Below, piece by piece: positions 49,423 to 60,825 of a stretch of 64,000 bases of DNA. The position numbers and the translations under genes were made by a program. Numbering within the stretch: position 1 is the first letter of the stretch; each line of letters starts with the position of its first letter. The DNA comes from Phoebastria nigripes (lineage: Eukaryota > Chordata > Aves > Procellariiformes > Diomedeidae), in NCBI GenBank assembly GCA_035582835.1, contig JAYKAV010003166.1:82880-146879 (forward strand), given 5' to 3'. A model generated the notes under the pieces. That model ran no database searches. It was given only the letters and a program-made list of their open reading frames with translations, and had not been told where the DNA came from.

Positions 49423-50917
49423 CCCCGAGTAGGGGCTTTAAGCTGAGTCTTACTTAGACATCTCCAGGAAAACAATGCCACTAAATGCCTTTAAAACTAC
49501 AAACCTGTGAGTTTTTCTGCCTTTTGGAGGTGAAGTAGATTTTGCAGTTTGGGATTCCTGTCTGCCTCCCCCAGCGCTGCAGCTATCCACCGAGCTGAGC
49601 TCCCACTTGCCTGCAGCCACATTGGTTTAGGACACCTTCCAGGTCGTTTGGAAGTCAGACTTGGAGCCTGCTCCAGACACAGAGCCACATAATGTAGAGC
49701 TATGAGAACTTGGGAAAACCTGCTTGGCAAAAACCTCCTTTTTTTCCCTTTGGTTTTAAAAAGAAAAACAACCTGTTTTTTTTTTTCCCCCNAAAAAAAT
49801 CCCTAAATTGACCAAGCTTGTGAATCTCGCCTGAGTTTGATTAAAGCTAGTAGGGAATTTTAAACTGAAGAGGGAAAAATCAGGGTAGCAAGAAAAACCA
49901 TGGTTTTTTTGGNTTTTTTTAATTATGCTATGGACTTTTCCCTGTAATGGACTCCCCGGTGCAGCCCACCCTGCGCACAGCCACTGGCATGTGCTGCCTT
50001 CTGCAGATGGATCACAAGCGGCACACGCAGCCCTGCAGAGCTGGCACACAGATGCTGGCATCGTGCTTGCCAGCTAGGCTGCGTTTGGGGGAGATGGCAC
50101 ACTGCTTCTGCATGGGGAAAGGGGGGGAACCCTCCACCGGCACTAGCAGCCCCTCCAGCGTTCAGCCGCAGAGCTCGTCCCCATCCCGAAGCCCTTTCCA
50201 AGGTGGCAGCAGGCACGCTGCCTCGGGGGATGCTTCGGCTTTATCCTCCTTGTAAATCTGATCTCTTTAATTTTGTCGGGGTAGCAGTCCCTGCTACAGG
50301 GACAGGGTTCGGGTCTTGCCAGCACGGAGGGGATCCGCTATGGGAAATGCTGAGCGGATCCTGACCCGTGGCTCCCCGCTCGCCAGCGGGTGGAGGATGC
50401 TGAGCCCCCCCGGCAGTGCAATGGGGCTCACTCTGCAGCTCGGCCACNCAGATTATTCCTGCTCAACATTTTTAAAAGATTTTTATAATGACTATGACCT
50501 CGTTTGTGCAGGTGAGGACCACACCTGAGTTTGAGACTGGCTTTCCCCACAAAGAGTCTAGCCTGGACTTTGAGTAATCTGGGGAGGTGTTTTCCATCCT
50601 GACTTCTCCTGCCTTTTCCTCGCACACATGGAGCGACACTGAGGGTCAAAACTATATGTCCTGACTGCTGAGAAGATGGACAGGAGAAACAGCAGGAAAG
50701 CACAGCAGAAGAAAGTCTCGGGGAGGCGGACAACTGAGCTCTGCTTAGAAATGTCCACAGAGCATATACGCTACACCACGACCACTGCATCACTCCCGCC
50801 CTGCAGCCTTGGGGACCTCCAATGCAAAGACGGAAGCCAGAAAAACTATGATATGCTGTGGGCAGACAGCAGGAGAAATGGCAAGCTGGAGGGTGACTTG
50901 TGAGTTTGGGAAACGAA
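49423..50917. other. GC-rich non-coding region
   Basis: This is one of the most GC-rich parts of the window (about 49,560-50,460 and 50,560-50,900, with an AT-rich break near 49,740-49,930). Overlapping frames occur on both strands, the longest a 166-codon minus frame at 50,428-50,928 containing an N. Their Pro/Ser/Ala/Cys-rich products show no domain I recognise and no consistent splice structure. Confidence 0.5.
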
Positions 50918-50972
50918 TGGAGTCCCACCTCCTGCTCAGAGCAGGTCCAACGAGATCAGAGTGAGCTGGCTG
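50918..50972 (-). mobile_element. CR1 LINE tail remnant, minus orientation
   Basis: AGTCCCACCTCCTGCTCAGA continuing GCAGGTCCAACGAGATCAGA matches the inner part of the CR1 3' tail read on the minus strand (GTCCAACCTCCTGCTCAGAGCAGG and so on). Both ends are lost, including the terminal ATTCTATG units. Confidence 0.75.
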
Positions 50973-51865
50973 TAAGTGTCTGTAAGTGAAAGAAGTACAA
51001 AGTGTATGTGTCATTAAATTTCCCCAAGGCTCCTTACATCAGAGTTCTGCTATTAGACCAAACGCAATGTTGCTCTTGCTCCTACAACGGTCTTAAAAAT
51101 GTTGAGAAATCTTGGTCTGCCTCCAAATTTGGAGCCACTGAAGGGCTTCAGAAGCATCCTAAGACTACCTGGCAGCATGTGAGACAAGATGCTAACATGT
51201 TAGCAGCTCTCCATCTCTGTAGTGCGAGCTCTGCCTGTGTCATGGGACTGTGATTTCAGATTTTGTTTAGAGAACTTGCACCATCATGGTCTAGAGGCTG
51301 CAATAGAGAAACATGAAATATGGTTAATACTTCAGGTTTCCCTGAAGATTATGCTGGTGTCCAACTGCAGAGTATTTGGGTTGTGCATTAGCTTTTGTGT
51401 GCTGAGACTTCCGCAGTCATTGTGCTTTGACCAGTTCCTTAACCAGAGGGAGGGAGAAGCCACCTTTGCTTCCCATCACCCTCTTGCAGGGGAGCTGCAA
51501 ATGAGGAAATGAGAAATAGGTCTGTAATCCCGAAAATCCTTTTCACTTGAATATCCAGACTACCTCTCTTCTGGAGCTAGCATCCTCTATGACTATTGCC
51601 TGTTTCTGTTCTGGTTATGTTAGTTCAGAGGAAAGAAAATTATGTGGTTTGTTTTTTCTTTTTTTTCCCCAAAGTGTTCTTAATAGTTCAGCTTGGTGGA
51701 CTAAATATCCAGAATAAGCCTGCCTTTTGGGGATTTTATATTGCCGTGCATAATCTATAGCTTTGCATATACCTGCTGGTATAAGGTATATGATTGAAAT
51801 TCATATCTCTCAAGTTAGTTTTTAAGACTATCAATACTGCATTTTTAGGTTTTGCTAATTTTATT
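50973..51865. other. Non-coding sequence between two CR1 remnants
   Basis: Plus frames at 51,002-51,253 and 51,222-51,512 (83 and 96 codons) have no recognisable product. Nothing else is visible. Confidence 0.6.
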
Positions 51866-51957
51866 GGAAAGGATGTCTAGAGGTCGTATAGTCCCACCTC
51901 CCGGTCGGAGCAGATCCAACTAGATCAGATTGTCTTGTCCAGGCAAATCTCCAGCAT
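51866..51957 (-). mobile_element. CR1 LINE tail remnant, minus orientation
   Basis: TGGAAAGGATGTCTAGAGGT followed by TAGTCCCACCTCC, GGAGCAGATCCAACTAGATC and CTTGTCCAGGCAAATCTCCA follows the CR1 3' tail in reverse complement over about 90 bases with many substitutions. It is an old, 5'-truncated copy without coding sequence. Confidence 0.8.
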
Positions 51958-54539
51958 ATCTGATTCAGATATCTCTGTATCAGACATATCGCCAAAATAT
52001 GTAGAGATGAAACAAGAACCAAACCTCAAGAGTATCCTCCCCCAAGCCATTTACATCCAATTCTCAAGAGTTTTGGGGGCTTTTTTTGCTTTTCTGAGCA
52101 GTGATCTTTCTGAGAGCGGAGCTCAGCTCAGGGCTGGAAACGGTCGCAGCAAAACGCTGTTTAAAAGTCTGTTGTAGTACAGATCAAACCAAGGAAACCT
52201 CATCCTGCCATCTGGAGTCAGACCGAGAGGTGGAACAGCGCCAGGTTCGTGGAGGTGATCAGAAACACCCAGCTACTGCCGGCACGGTGCAGCGGGATGG
52301 AGCTGGAAACAACCTGTGACAGAGCATCCCTGGAATACATGAAAATTGGCGTGGGATATGGCTCTGCCTAGAGCCGGGAAGATGGGCAGTGCCAGCNGGT
52401 ACAGCAGCCCGGGCATCCCTGCGGGGAGGCAACCGAGCCTCTGGCTCTTCCAAGCTCTGCTCATTGCTAAATCACAGCACCTCTCTTCTCTCACGCTTTT
52501 TTTCATTTGCTTCATGTTTACTCTGGCCTTGAACTGCTTAGCTTTGCTCCAGGCACAAAATCAAGTGGCTTTCCTCTTGTTCTTTTCTTACCTGGCCTCA
52601 GATGCAGCAAACCAAATCCTCAAGGAAAATACAGCGCACTTCACATTGGCTCCCTCAATGCTAAAAAAAACCCATACCCAAAAGACCCCCTTCCCACACA
52701 GCCAAACTTTACAGGCTAGGAGCAAGCACGCTCCTCCCTGTCTCTAGGGAGGTGGAGGGATTTTATTTGTTTTAGCAGACCGTTCATTAACTATCAGGAT
52801 AAAGAGGAATGGATGCACTTGGTTAGAGCAAGCTGGAGGTATAAAACTGCAGCTAACAGGGGAGTCCTGTAGGTACTTCTCAAAGCACCTGGTCCACTGC
52901 AGAACTGCAAGGAATCATTTTCCAAGGCGACTGCTCTCACTGATCTTTCGGACACACTCAGAAAATAATACACTTAAAGGCACTGTTTCAGGGCCTTCCC
53001 CTCTTAAACCAAGGTGAGCCTTTCCTTTGATTTCAGCTTGTTCCGGATCAGGACCTTAAACGCAGCCCTTGGAGCTTGTCACTGTTTGACCCCAGGTTTG
53101 CCTCGCACAACCCCGCCGCGCCCACGCTGCAGCCAGAGCGTGAGCTGTGATCTCACTTGGCTCTTGCTTTCGGTAAAATGTGAATTTCCTCTTGGCTCTG
53201 TTTTGTGCATTTGGATTTTCTGCAGCCGAGCTCTTCGCTCCCAGATCTGGGAGGAATATTCAAGAAGAAAGTGGATGTCAGGAAACGAAGTTCACGAGCG
53301 CTGAGGGTTTGCTTGCCTCCGCTGCGAACGGGGAGGCTGCGGCTGCGGGGTTGGGAGCTGCCCTCTGCTCCTGCAAGCTTCCCCTAGCAAATGTCAGCTC
53401 CCCGCTCCATCATGCATTTACCTTTATAGCTTCAATGAAATGACAGCTACGAGATGTTGCTTTGCAGGAGGGAATAGTGCAGGTCACATCCTCAGCTAAT
53501 GCAAAATGGCATAATGAAATACTGATTGATACCCGCCAGTAGACTGGCTCGCTAGTTAGTTACGCAAATGCAGGTAAAATCCTTGTTAATCTAAAATTTC
53601 AAAGCCTTAGTAGCCCTTGATCCATGGAGGGAAGGTGCTTCCACAGCGTGCAGCTACAGGTGCCCTCTGTCCTTCAACGCTGAAGCTTTGAAGAGATTTA
53701 GATACTGATGGCAAGTGCCAACACAATTCTTACAAATTAAAATGAAATGAGGAAAGTTGCTCTCAGAAAACCAAAGGAAGGATATTCGAGCAAAGACTGG
53801 TTGTGTGGCTCTGCGAACCTCAAGCTGGAACTTATATATTTCCAGACTTCCTAAAGTTGGCTGAGTTTCTTCAAAACTGAATATTTCCAGGCCTCCCGCG
53901 AGACTCAGCCTCACCATCTCAAGCCAGGATGCGTGCACAGCTCCCCTCTGCCAGGTAAAACGCGGCTACTAGAAAAGTGACTGTCTTTGAAGCCGATTCA
54001 AACCGCAGTTTAAACATGAATCTGTGCAGTTTCTTTTGAGAATAAACATAAGCCTAGAAAGGAGAACCAGCGTTACTCCATAAGCAACCATTTTGCCTTG
54101 GTGTTCACTTTTTACATGGGAAATATCTGCACTTTAGTGGTCAAGCTCATTATTTGCTTTGTACGAGACCGGGGTGTTTTAAGCCAGGGAATGAGGTCTG
54201 CTCCTCATTCATGTAATCAAAGGGCCGAGTATTCCTACTGATATTTAATACATTTCATCTCCATCTTTTAATGCAAACATTGAAGTATACTGTGTCTTTA
54301 AAAAAAATCTCAGCTTTGACTGTTAATTTAGCTTCTTACATACAGTCTCATTTACTGTTATCTATTTTTATTCTCACTGGGGATTAGGTAAGCAACTAGC
54401 AGTATTTCCAGCTGTCCTTTTTGCATCACTATTTGAAAACTGTGTAGACCACAAAGAACATAATTACAAAAACAAATTGCTAGTACAACTGCTCTGTTAA
54501 TAAGCAGGGACCTGTTGTAAGTTCTGAAACTTAGAAAGA
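51958..54539. other. Non-coding sequence with GC-rich patches
   Basis: GC-rich patches lie at about 52,200-52,450 and 53,040-53,420. Frames at 52,346-52,747 (133 codons, with N), 53,014-53,304 and 53,180-53,443 (plus) and 53,654-53,938 (minus) show no recognisable domain. AT-rich unique sequence fills the rest. Confidence 0.6.
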
Positions 54540-55030
54540 CCATTTCAGTCTTCTGTTTTCATTAAACTGTGGTTGCCGAGAGCAGATATAATTGCATTTC
54601 TTTTCTTTTTAAAGGCTACAGGTTACCTGAAGTAATTTGTATATTACTTTTTTCTCTGTAAGTCCAAATCAGTTCTCTCAATGGAAAACATTACATACTG
54701 GGGTCATTCCACAAGTGTTTTGCATTAGTGCAAAAATTGCATTCATGTACTAAGATGTTTAAGCACCTACAAAGTTGTCGCCAACCATCTGCACTGCTGG
54801 TAGCACTAAATCAGCCTGGTACGTACGCAAAGCCAATGTAATTTATCTGTCAGGCAGTATTTCATTTAAAACATATTCCTGTAAAATATGAAATACTTAG
54901 AGGCACCCACTTTCCTATTTGAATTTGACGTTTTCCATTACTGCATGGGCAAAATTGTCTTTTTAATGGAGCAAGAAAATCTTTGTGCACCGGGGCTCTA
55001 GCATTAGGAAAGGGGTTTCAATTTGCATTA
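54540..55030. promoter_or_regulatory. Enhancer-like AT-rich block with octamer (inferred)
   Basis: Unique AT-rich sequence including AACCATCTGC (an E-box of CATCTG type), several ATTGCATT words and an ATTTGCAT octamer at 55,021-55,028. There are no repeats. Conservation was not tested. Confidence 0.25.
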
Positions 55031-57365
55031 TGTTAATAGGCAATTATCAGTGTAGGAAAAATGAGGGATCTTGCATGCGTGTGTGTTTGGGGGGCTGCTG
55101 CCTCTGCTCTGCTCTGAAGCACTGGGGCTGGGATGATGCCGGACCGGGTGAGACTTTCTCCTGTGACTCCACAGCAAAGCACCTGCACGTGATCCAAAGC
55201 CAGATACGTAGAAGCCAAGGTGCTGTTTCATAGCACTATAGAGAAAGCCAGGTGAGCTTTATGAAGCTTGAGTTTAATCTTTGACTCAGATTTATGCGAG
55301 GAACCCTTCTAAGTCTGGAAATACCTGGTACTGTCTTTTACCATTCCCCATGATCTGGGAGACTTACGCTCCATGTAGACTACGGCACCAACACNTGTAT
55401 TTTTACAGTTCATGGTCCAAATTGTTTATGCAGAAAATCTGAGCTGGAGGTGGATGGAGAAATAATCTCATTTTGTCCTATTCTTCACATTCTGCAAGGT
55501 ACAGTGTTAATAAAACATTTTCAATAAACAAACTAACCAGCCATACGTTGCTGCTTTTAATATAAGACACAAAGTCTCTGTATGATTTTTCCAGATTCTG
55601 CACCTGATTAATGACATACCACTTTGGCTGAATTTATGTTCGGGGAAAGTGCAGGGTGTACTTCCTTTGCAAACAGAAACAATATGTGCAGGCTCCTTCT
55701 CTTACCTGCACCATATGCCCGAGCGAGGAGGAGGATGAGGAGGAGCGGCAGGGAAACCTCCCGATTGTGCCGGGTGCTCGGCCGAGGCAGGGTGGCCAAG
55801 ATCTGGGGACGCAGGATTTATTTAGATTTATTTATTTAGGTTTATTTATTTAGGTTTTGCCCTCCCACCAAACCAACCAAAAGTTGTGGTCTGCAAACTG
55901 CTGGCCGCTGGGACTGAAGCACTCAGATTGAAGCTATTCCACTAAGATAAGTTAATTCAATGTGAGATGTATAAAAAATGCACAAATAATACAAGTAGCT
56001 GGAGAAATGGAATATCTGTTCACAGCAAAGACAACTAAAGTCATCAAACCCACTGTAATATTATACATCAAATAATTTCTAATTGTATCAGAAGGCAGCG
56101 TAAGTTCAGAATCACGTATTTAAAGAAATATGTTGTTATGATCAGGATTTTGATAATTTCACAATTATATTCTTAGCGGTGATAAAACAACATTCACCTC
56201 TGCTCTGTGTCTGATAACGTAACTGTACATAGATTAGCATATACTGTGTATTGAAAGTGAAAATTGAGGCCTTGACACAGTGATAGAAAACTTGCTGTGT
56301 AAGTATATGAAGCCAGGAGAAGACTCTAAATTTTAAAAATATTCCAAATGTTTTAAAAAAAAAACCAACACAGTCTCCGTGTTTAAGAGGCTCATATACA
56401 TCAACAGCAAAGTTAACTGGAATGAAGAATGCCCAATTTTAATATATCTGGTTTTCTTCTAGAAAACCCCAACTCCCATCCCCAACTCTGATGCCCGTTT
56501 CCAGTTGTGACTAAAAATTATGAACTTGCTACTTAATGTCCAGCCAGAGTAAGTGGAGGAAAACTGCACCAGATCGTGCCATAGAGCATCTTGCAAAGCC
56601 AGCTGTGGTAGAGATGGAGAAACATGGTTGGAACTGCTTGACGAGAACTGATGGACACAGAATTTGGTCATTGTATTTGTCCACGACCCAGGGATGCGAG
56701 TACCAGACCATCCAGGCTCAGAACCAGCATGTCACAGAGGAGATCTCGAAGCAAAACAGCCAGAGGACAACGTCAGATATGAGCATCTTACACCTAACCA
56801 TGCCTCTGGTGAAGGACATGTCCAGTCTTTCTTTCCAAGCTAGCACGGAAACAGCAACATGACCTTGATCAAAGGAGACCCTGGTATAAAAACGTTTGGG
56901 TCCATAAACGTATTNCTCCGATACATCTTTTAGATCCCTGGCTCAAAGCCTCTCTCTGCCCCATTTTTCCCACCTGGAGCACAACAGAAAGATTTTCATG
57001 GGAAATATTGCCAGCTGCCTGCCAGACGGAGTTACTCTGGAGGATATGGTCTACCTGCAACGGGGCAGAAGGTAGAAGATGATCTGCAAAGAGGGAGGTT
57101 TCTAGGAAAACTCTGTGGGCTAAAAGGGGGGGGTAAAACCAAACGCTGGCTTATACTGTTGGCCTAACTTTTAAATCAGTTTTTAATTGCATGAAAAGCC
57201 GTCCTCATCCCTTTTGATTACATCCTTCTATCGCCCTCAGAACCACAGCATCTGAACATCTTATTAATAAAAGCTATTTTGGAAAATAAAACTCCTTTGG
57301 AATATATGAGGATTAACACTATATATAGACCACGATGGCTTAAAAGAGATTGTTATGGTCTATTG
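55031..57365. other. Non-coding sequence with small GC-rich patches
   Basis: GC-rich patches lie at about 55,080-55,200 and 55,710-55,810, the second followed by the 14-base tandem repeat. A 108-codon plus frame at 56,536-56,862 has no recognisable domain. N bases are at 55,395 and 56,915. The rest is AT-rich unique sequence. Confidence 0.6.
55816..55853. repeat. Tandem 14-base ATTT-rich units
   Basis: Two full units of (A/G)TTTATTTATTTAG preceded by a 10-base partial unit. It is a short minisatellite. Confidence 0.85.
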
Positions 57366-57534
57366 TGCAAATACATATTTACTAGAGCTTTTGAAATACA
57401 GATCATGCAAATATGTATTCAGGGACTTTTAAAAATGCAGATTATTGACCTGACAGATCATAAAGGCTCCTTTGAAACCATTCTGGGTTACAGTATCATG
57501 TAAATACTTATTTAGGCAATTTTTAAAAATCTTC
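57366..57534. repeat. Imperfect 40-base repeat, three copies, with POU octamer
   Basis: Copies start at 57,366, 57,406 and 57,499, each beginning TG(C/T)AAATA and ending in a CTTTT or TTTTTAAAAAT stretch. The first two are directly adjacent and 40 bases long. The third follows after about 53 bases and covers about 36 bases. The junction of copies 1 and 2 creates a perfect octamer ATGCAAAT at 57,405-57,412. It may be an old local duplication of a regulatory site or chance similarity in AT-rich DNA. Confidence 0.5.
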
Positions 57535-58589
57535 GCTAGTACAGTCAGTGAAAATCCTCATGAAAATAAATGTTTTTCTCACCTGACAGTCGCAGCGATT
57601 TTGAAAGCTAAATACCTCCCTCCCCCACATTTACAAAATCCAACTCCATCCTATCTGGGGATGGCAAGGCTGTATTCTGCAGAGTATAACGTCACCTGTC
57701 AGTGAGGTGGTGACCACCCCAAGGCTGCAGAATAAATCCTTCTTGGTTTACAATTGCCCAGCGAGCCCGTGGCTGGACGCGCAGCTCCTTACCCCCAGCT
57801 GCTGGGGAGGACGATGGCCACGGCATGTCCTGGGACAGACCTGGGCAAGCCCAGAGAGCACCCACGCGATCCTTGGCACACTTGGGTGTCCCACACTGGC
57901 CACCCACATCCTGGTGACGGGGCAGGGTGGTCCCAGCTCCCAGAGCAGAGGGAGAGCTGGTCTGGGCGAGAGCTGGCATCTGAGTTACCTGGGTCTGAAA
58001 CAGAGCTGGGGTCGGGGCAGTGGGAACTGCATTGAGACTCCGGTCCTCTAAAAAAACTATGTATGGGCTACAGCTCACGTTTNAGGTGTTCAGGTGTTGT
58101 CTCTGAGCTAGGAAGATGGCCAGCAGCGCCTTGGCAAGCTCTTTCAACTCCCCATGCGTAAGAAATAACCCTTCTGTCCTCAGCAGTAGACAGTGTGTGC
58201 TGTTTCCAGATGTCACGATAAGGTGTGATAGCAGCAAAGGATGGGAGCCTGTGCTCGCCAACACCTTCCCCATGCTCGTGGTGAGGGCAGCGCCTTGAAG
58301 CCACCAGTGAAGCGCAGGATCAGGCTGGGGGGACACACACTGCACCGGTAAACCTGGGCGCTGAAGAGTGGACCGACTGGAAAGCCTATCCAGAAAGCAT
58401 CACCCATGGCCAAAGGAGGGTAATAATAGGGGATGGTGATTAAATATTTTATAACGAAAAGAGAAAAATGAGTATTCATCTTGTACAGGCCACGTACAAC
58501 CAGTCGGGTAGGTGTAACTTCCAGGTACCACAGCACGGGCTGGATTTCAGCTGGTCATTTTGGGGATGAAAAGAGTATTTCTTATTAGC
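57535..58589. other. Non-coding GC-rich patch
   Basis: A GC-rich patch spans about 57,680-58,400. It carries the longest frame outside the gap (minus 57,692-58,345, 217 codons, with an N at 58,083) and overlapping plus frames (57,707-58,051, 57,754-58,035). The 217-residue product is rich in Pro, Ala, Leu, Ser and Thr, has no recognisable domain or clear signal peptide, and is contradicted by equally open frames on the other strand. Confidence 0.55.
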
Positions 58590-58960
58590 AATTTCCTGAA
58601 CCAATTGATATTCTCAGTTTTACACAGATCTCTTATTATTCAGTATTACATCAATAACATAATGGCGTTTGTTCATTCGTATTCATGTGTACGATTAAGA
58701 AAGCAAAAGCAACTTTTTATATACATGGCCCAGTAGTACAGTGGTTGTTATGTTTTGTTATGTGTTATAATAACACAGTCTTCCAAGAATTTGTGCATGT
58801 GTGTTAAACTGATTGTGCCAGGTGATTGTAATATTCCTGGAGCACAGACACTGCCTTGATGAATAGTGGTGTAAATGCTCCAGCAATTTTGCACATAAAT
58901 GTGTCAGCTCTGGTCTACATAATGGAGAGAGGTCCTTTCATGGACTGGATAAAAGCGAGT
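58590..58960. promoter_or_regulatory. Enhancer-like AT-rich block (inferred)
   Basis: Unique AT-rich sequence with a perfect inverted repeat TGTGTTAT-A-ATAACACA at 58,761-58,777, preceded by two TGTTATG direct repeats, and a CCAGGTGATT word (CAGGTG E-box) near 58,820. There is no interspersed repeat. Conservation was not tested. Confidence 0.22.
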
Positions 58961-58975
58961 TTATGAATCATGGAA

Positions 58976-59006
58976 AAACATGCTTCCCATAGAAAAAAGC
59001 ATGTTA
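58976..59006. promoter_or_regulatory. p53/p63-like response element (inferred)
   Basis: AAACATGCTT (58,976-58,985) is a perfect RRRCATGYYY half-site. After 11 bases AAGCATGTTA (58,997-59,006) fits in 9 of 10 positions. The two form perfect 9-base inverted arms. p53-family sites consist of two such half-sites spaced 0-13 bases apart, so the arrangement is allowed, though spacers this long usually bind weakly. Confidence 0.3.
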
Positions 59007-60733
59007 TGTGAATTTTCTTCGGAAAGTCCTCAGAAAAAAAACCCACCTGGAATCTGGCCAGAGCATTTTAGTGCTCCTTTGTCATTCTGATGGTTGAAGA
59101 GAGCTGTTCATGGTGATTAACAAGGGTGTGCAGGTTTGGGTTTTTTTAAGATACAACTACAAACAAAAGGTAGTAAATTTAATTTTCATTAGGGTAGAAT
59201 TACTGTTCTCTTACCACGAGCAGGAATACACATTAACAAAAACTCCTTGTTACTTTCTCTCTGCAGATCTGGCTTCTATTTTCCTCGGCTATAGGAAGGT
59301 TTGACTTAACATTCACTATTCAACAAGGCACCATAAAATCTCCCGCAAGAAAATTTACTGTAGGTATATAGTAAATCACGTAAGGGGTATGTACGCTCAT
59401 TTACAAAGCACAGACTCATTCCATTATACAAGCAACAACTAAGGGGCGCACCTCGCGCACGCCCCATTTTTAATGTTATTTGCTGGCATTTGGACAATTT
59501 AAGACAATAAAAGTATCCCACAGTGTTATAAACAGAGCCGTGCAGGAAAACCGAACTTTAGGCAGAATTTGCACAACTGGTTTTCAATGCTAAAATATTT
59601 TCGGGAGTTCTGAAATAAATTTCTGCCAATTTTCTGCTCAGGTGATTCACACCGCTGGGAGAGATACATTATTCCTGGTGGCAGAGCTAGGTTAGACTGC
59701 AGCCATGGATTCAGTGCTAGCAAGAAACCTGCACAAAGCTCTGCTTCAGAAAGCAGTAGTCAGGCTTTGTTTCTCTGCTAGACCTGTGCTTGTCAGCTCA
59801 TCCCACCTGAAAAATAGTCCTACGTCCACTGGGAACTTTAAAGCTGTTATAAATGGTTGCTCCTCTGAACGCTGCAAACTTTGCAGTGCAAGCGGCCGTC
59901 TCNGAGTTGCATTTGGGCTAAATAAAACAACAAACTCTATTTTCCATTTGTGCAAGGATGCTGCAAACCTGAACAGGGGCATCTAGGTTAAATTAGTTTC
60001 CATTTCATTTTACATATTATGTGAGGGGCAAGCATCATTCTTGCTAGTGTTGATGACAAGCTCCTATCCCAGAGGGATCTTTCCTGAAAGGATGCGTAAG
60101 AGGGAGTCAAACACCACCCTGCCCTTTGGGTTTTGACGGACTTCCTATATTGTATCTTCTGTCCTTCTTTTACCGCTGTGTTAAGGAGAGGGAAAGGATT
60201 TTGTGTATTGATGCCCTCACCTTATACCGTTATAGAGAAGAGAATTTTAGGAACCAAACCACAAAAAAGCAGTAAACCCCACCTGTCTTGCCACTTGTTT
60301 GGGTGGCAATGGGAAGCAGAGTGAGGAAGAAGCCCCCTCTCCAGGAGGGATGGACACTCGTCCCCGTGTGCCGGCGCAGGGTTGGTGCCGCAGGTGCCCT
60401 CTGCCCAGCCCCGCGTGCCCAACCTGCTCCTGGGGCTCCAACGTGCGGCANGGAGAGGGGACAAAACACAAATGAGCTAATTAGCCCCATCACAAGGCCG
60501 TCCTTGGTCACTATCCGCTGGGTAAACCCACCCCAGCAGCTAGAATTAGGGGATTTGGGGAAAACTGATACTGCCACAGGGCTATAAACAGAGGAGCGCA
60601 CCTGAAGTAGCCATGAACCCCCGGGGAGTGCTGGGGGAAGTGAGAAGCTGGTTACTGCAAAGACAAGTGACTGTGAAATCCTGTTTTATTCTTCCTGCAA
60701 TAAAAGCGTGTTAGTTCTTCAAGGAAGTGTTTG
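59007..60733. other. Non-coding sequence with a GC-rich patch
   Basis: An isolated GC hairpin at 59,443-59,465 lies in otherwise AT-rich sequence. A GC-rich patch at about 60,290-60,480 carries frames on both strands (plus 60,288-60,587, minus 60,222-60,464 and 60,230-60,601). None has a recognisable product. N bases are at 59,903 and 60,451. Confidence 0.6.
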
Positions 60734-60825
60734 CGGGGCTGTGTCCCGTCCCGCGCGCGGGGGCAGGACAGGACGGGTGCCGCGCGGCCCCCACCACTCC
60801 TCCCGGGGACAAGCACAGTTCCACG
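60734..60825. promoter_or_regulatory. Small dense CpG cluster
   Basis: Twelve CpG dinucleotides fall in about 90 bases, including a CCGCGCGCGG core and GCCGCGCGG. It is too short for a CpG island by the usual length rule. No exon or polyadenylation context ties it to a gene. It may be a distal unmethylated site or just another GC-rich patch. Confidence 0.25.

Noticed and set aside
9854..57412. Apparent excess of POU octamers (ATTTGCAT/ATGCAAAT at 9,854, 11,131, 30,191, 37,563, 55,021, 57,405)
   Set aside because: About four are expected by chance in 64 kb of this base composition, so six is not a clear excess.
57692..58345. 217-codon minus-strand open frame
   Set aside because: It lies in a GC-rich patch, overlaps equally open plus-strand frames, contains an N, and its product has no recognisable domain. 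Chance openness explains it.
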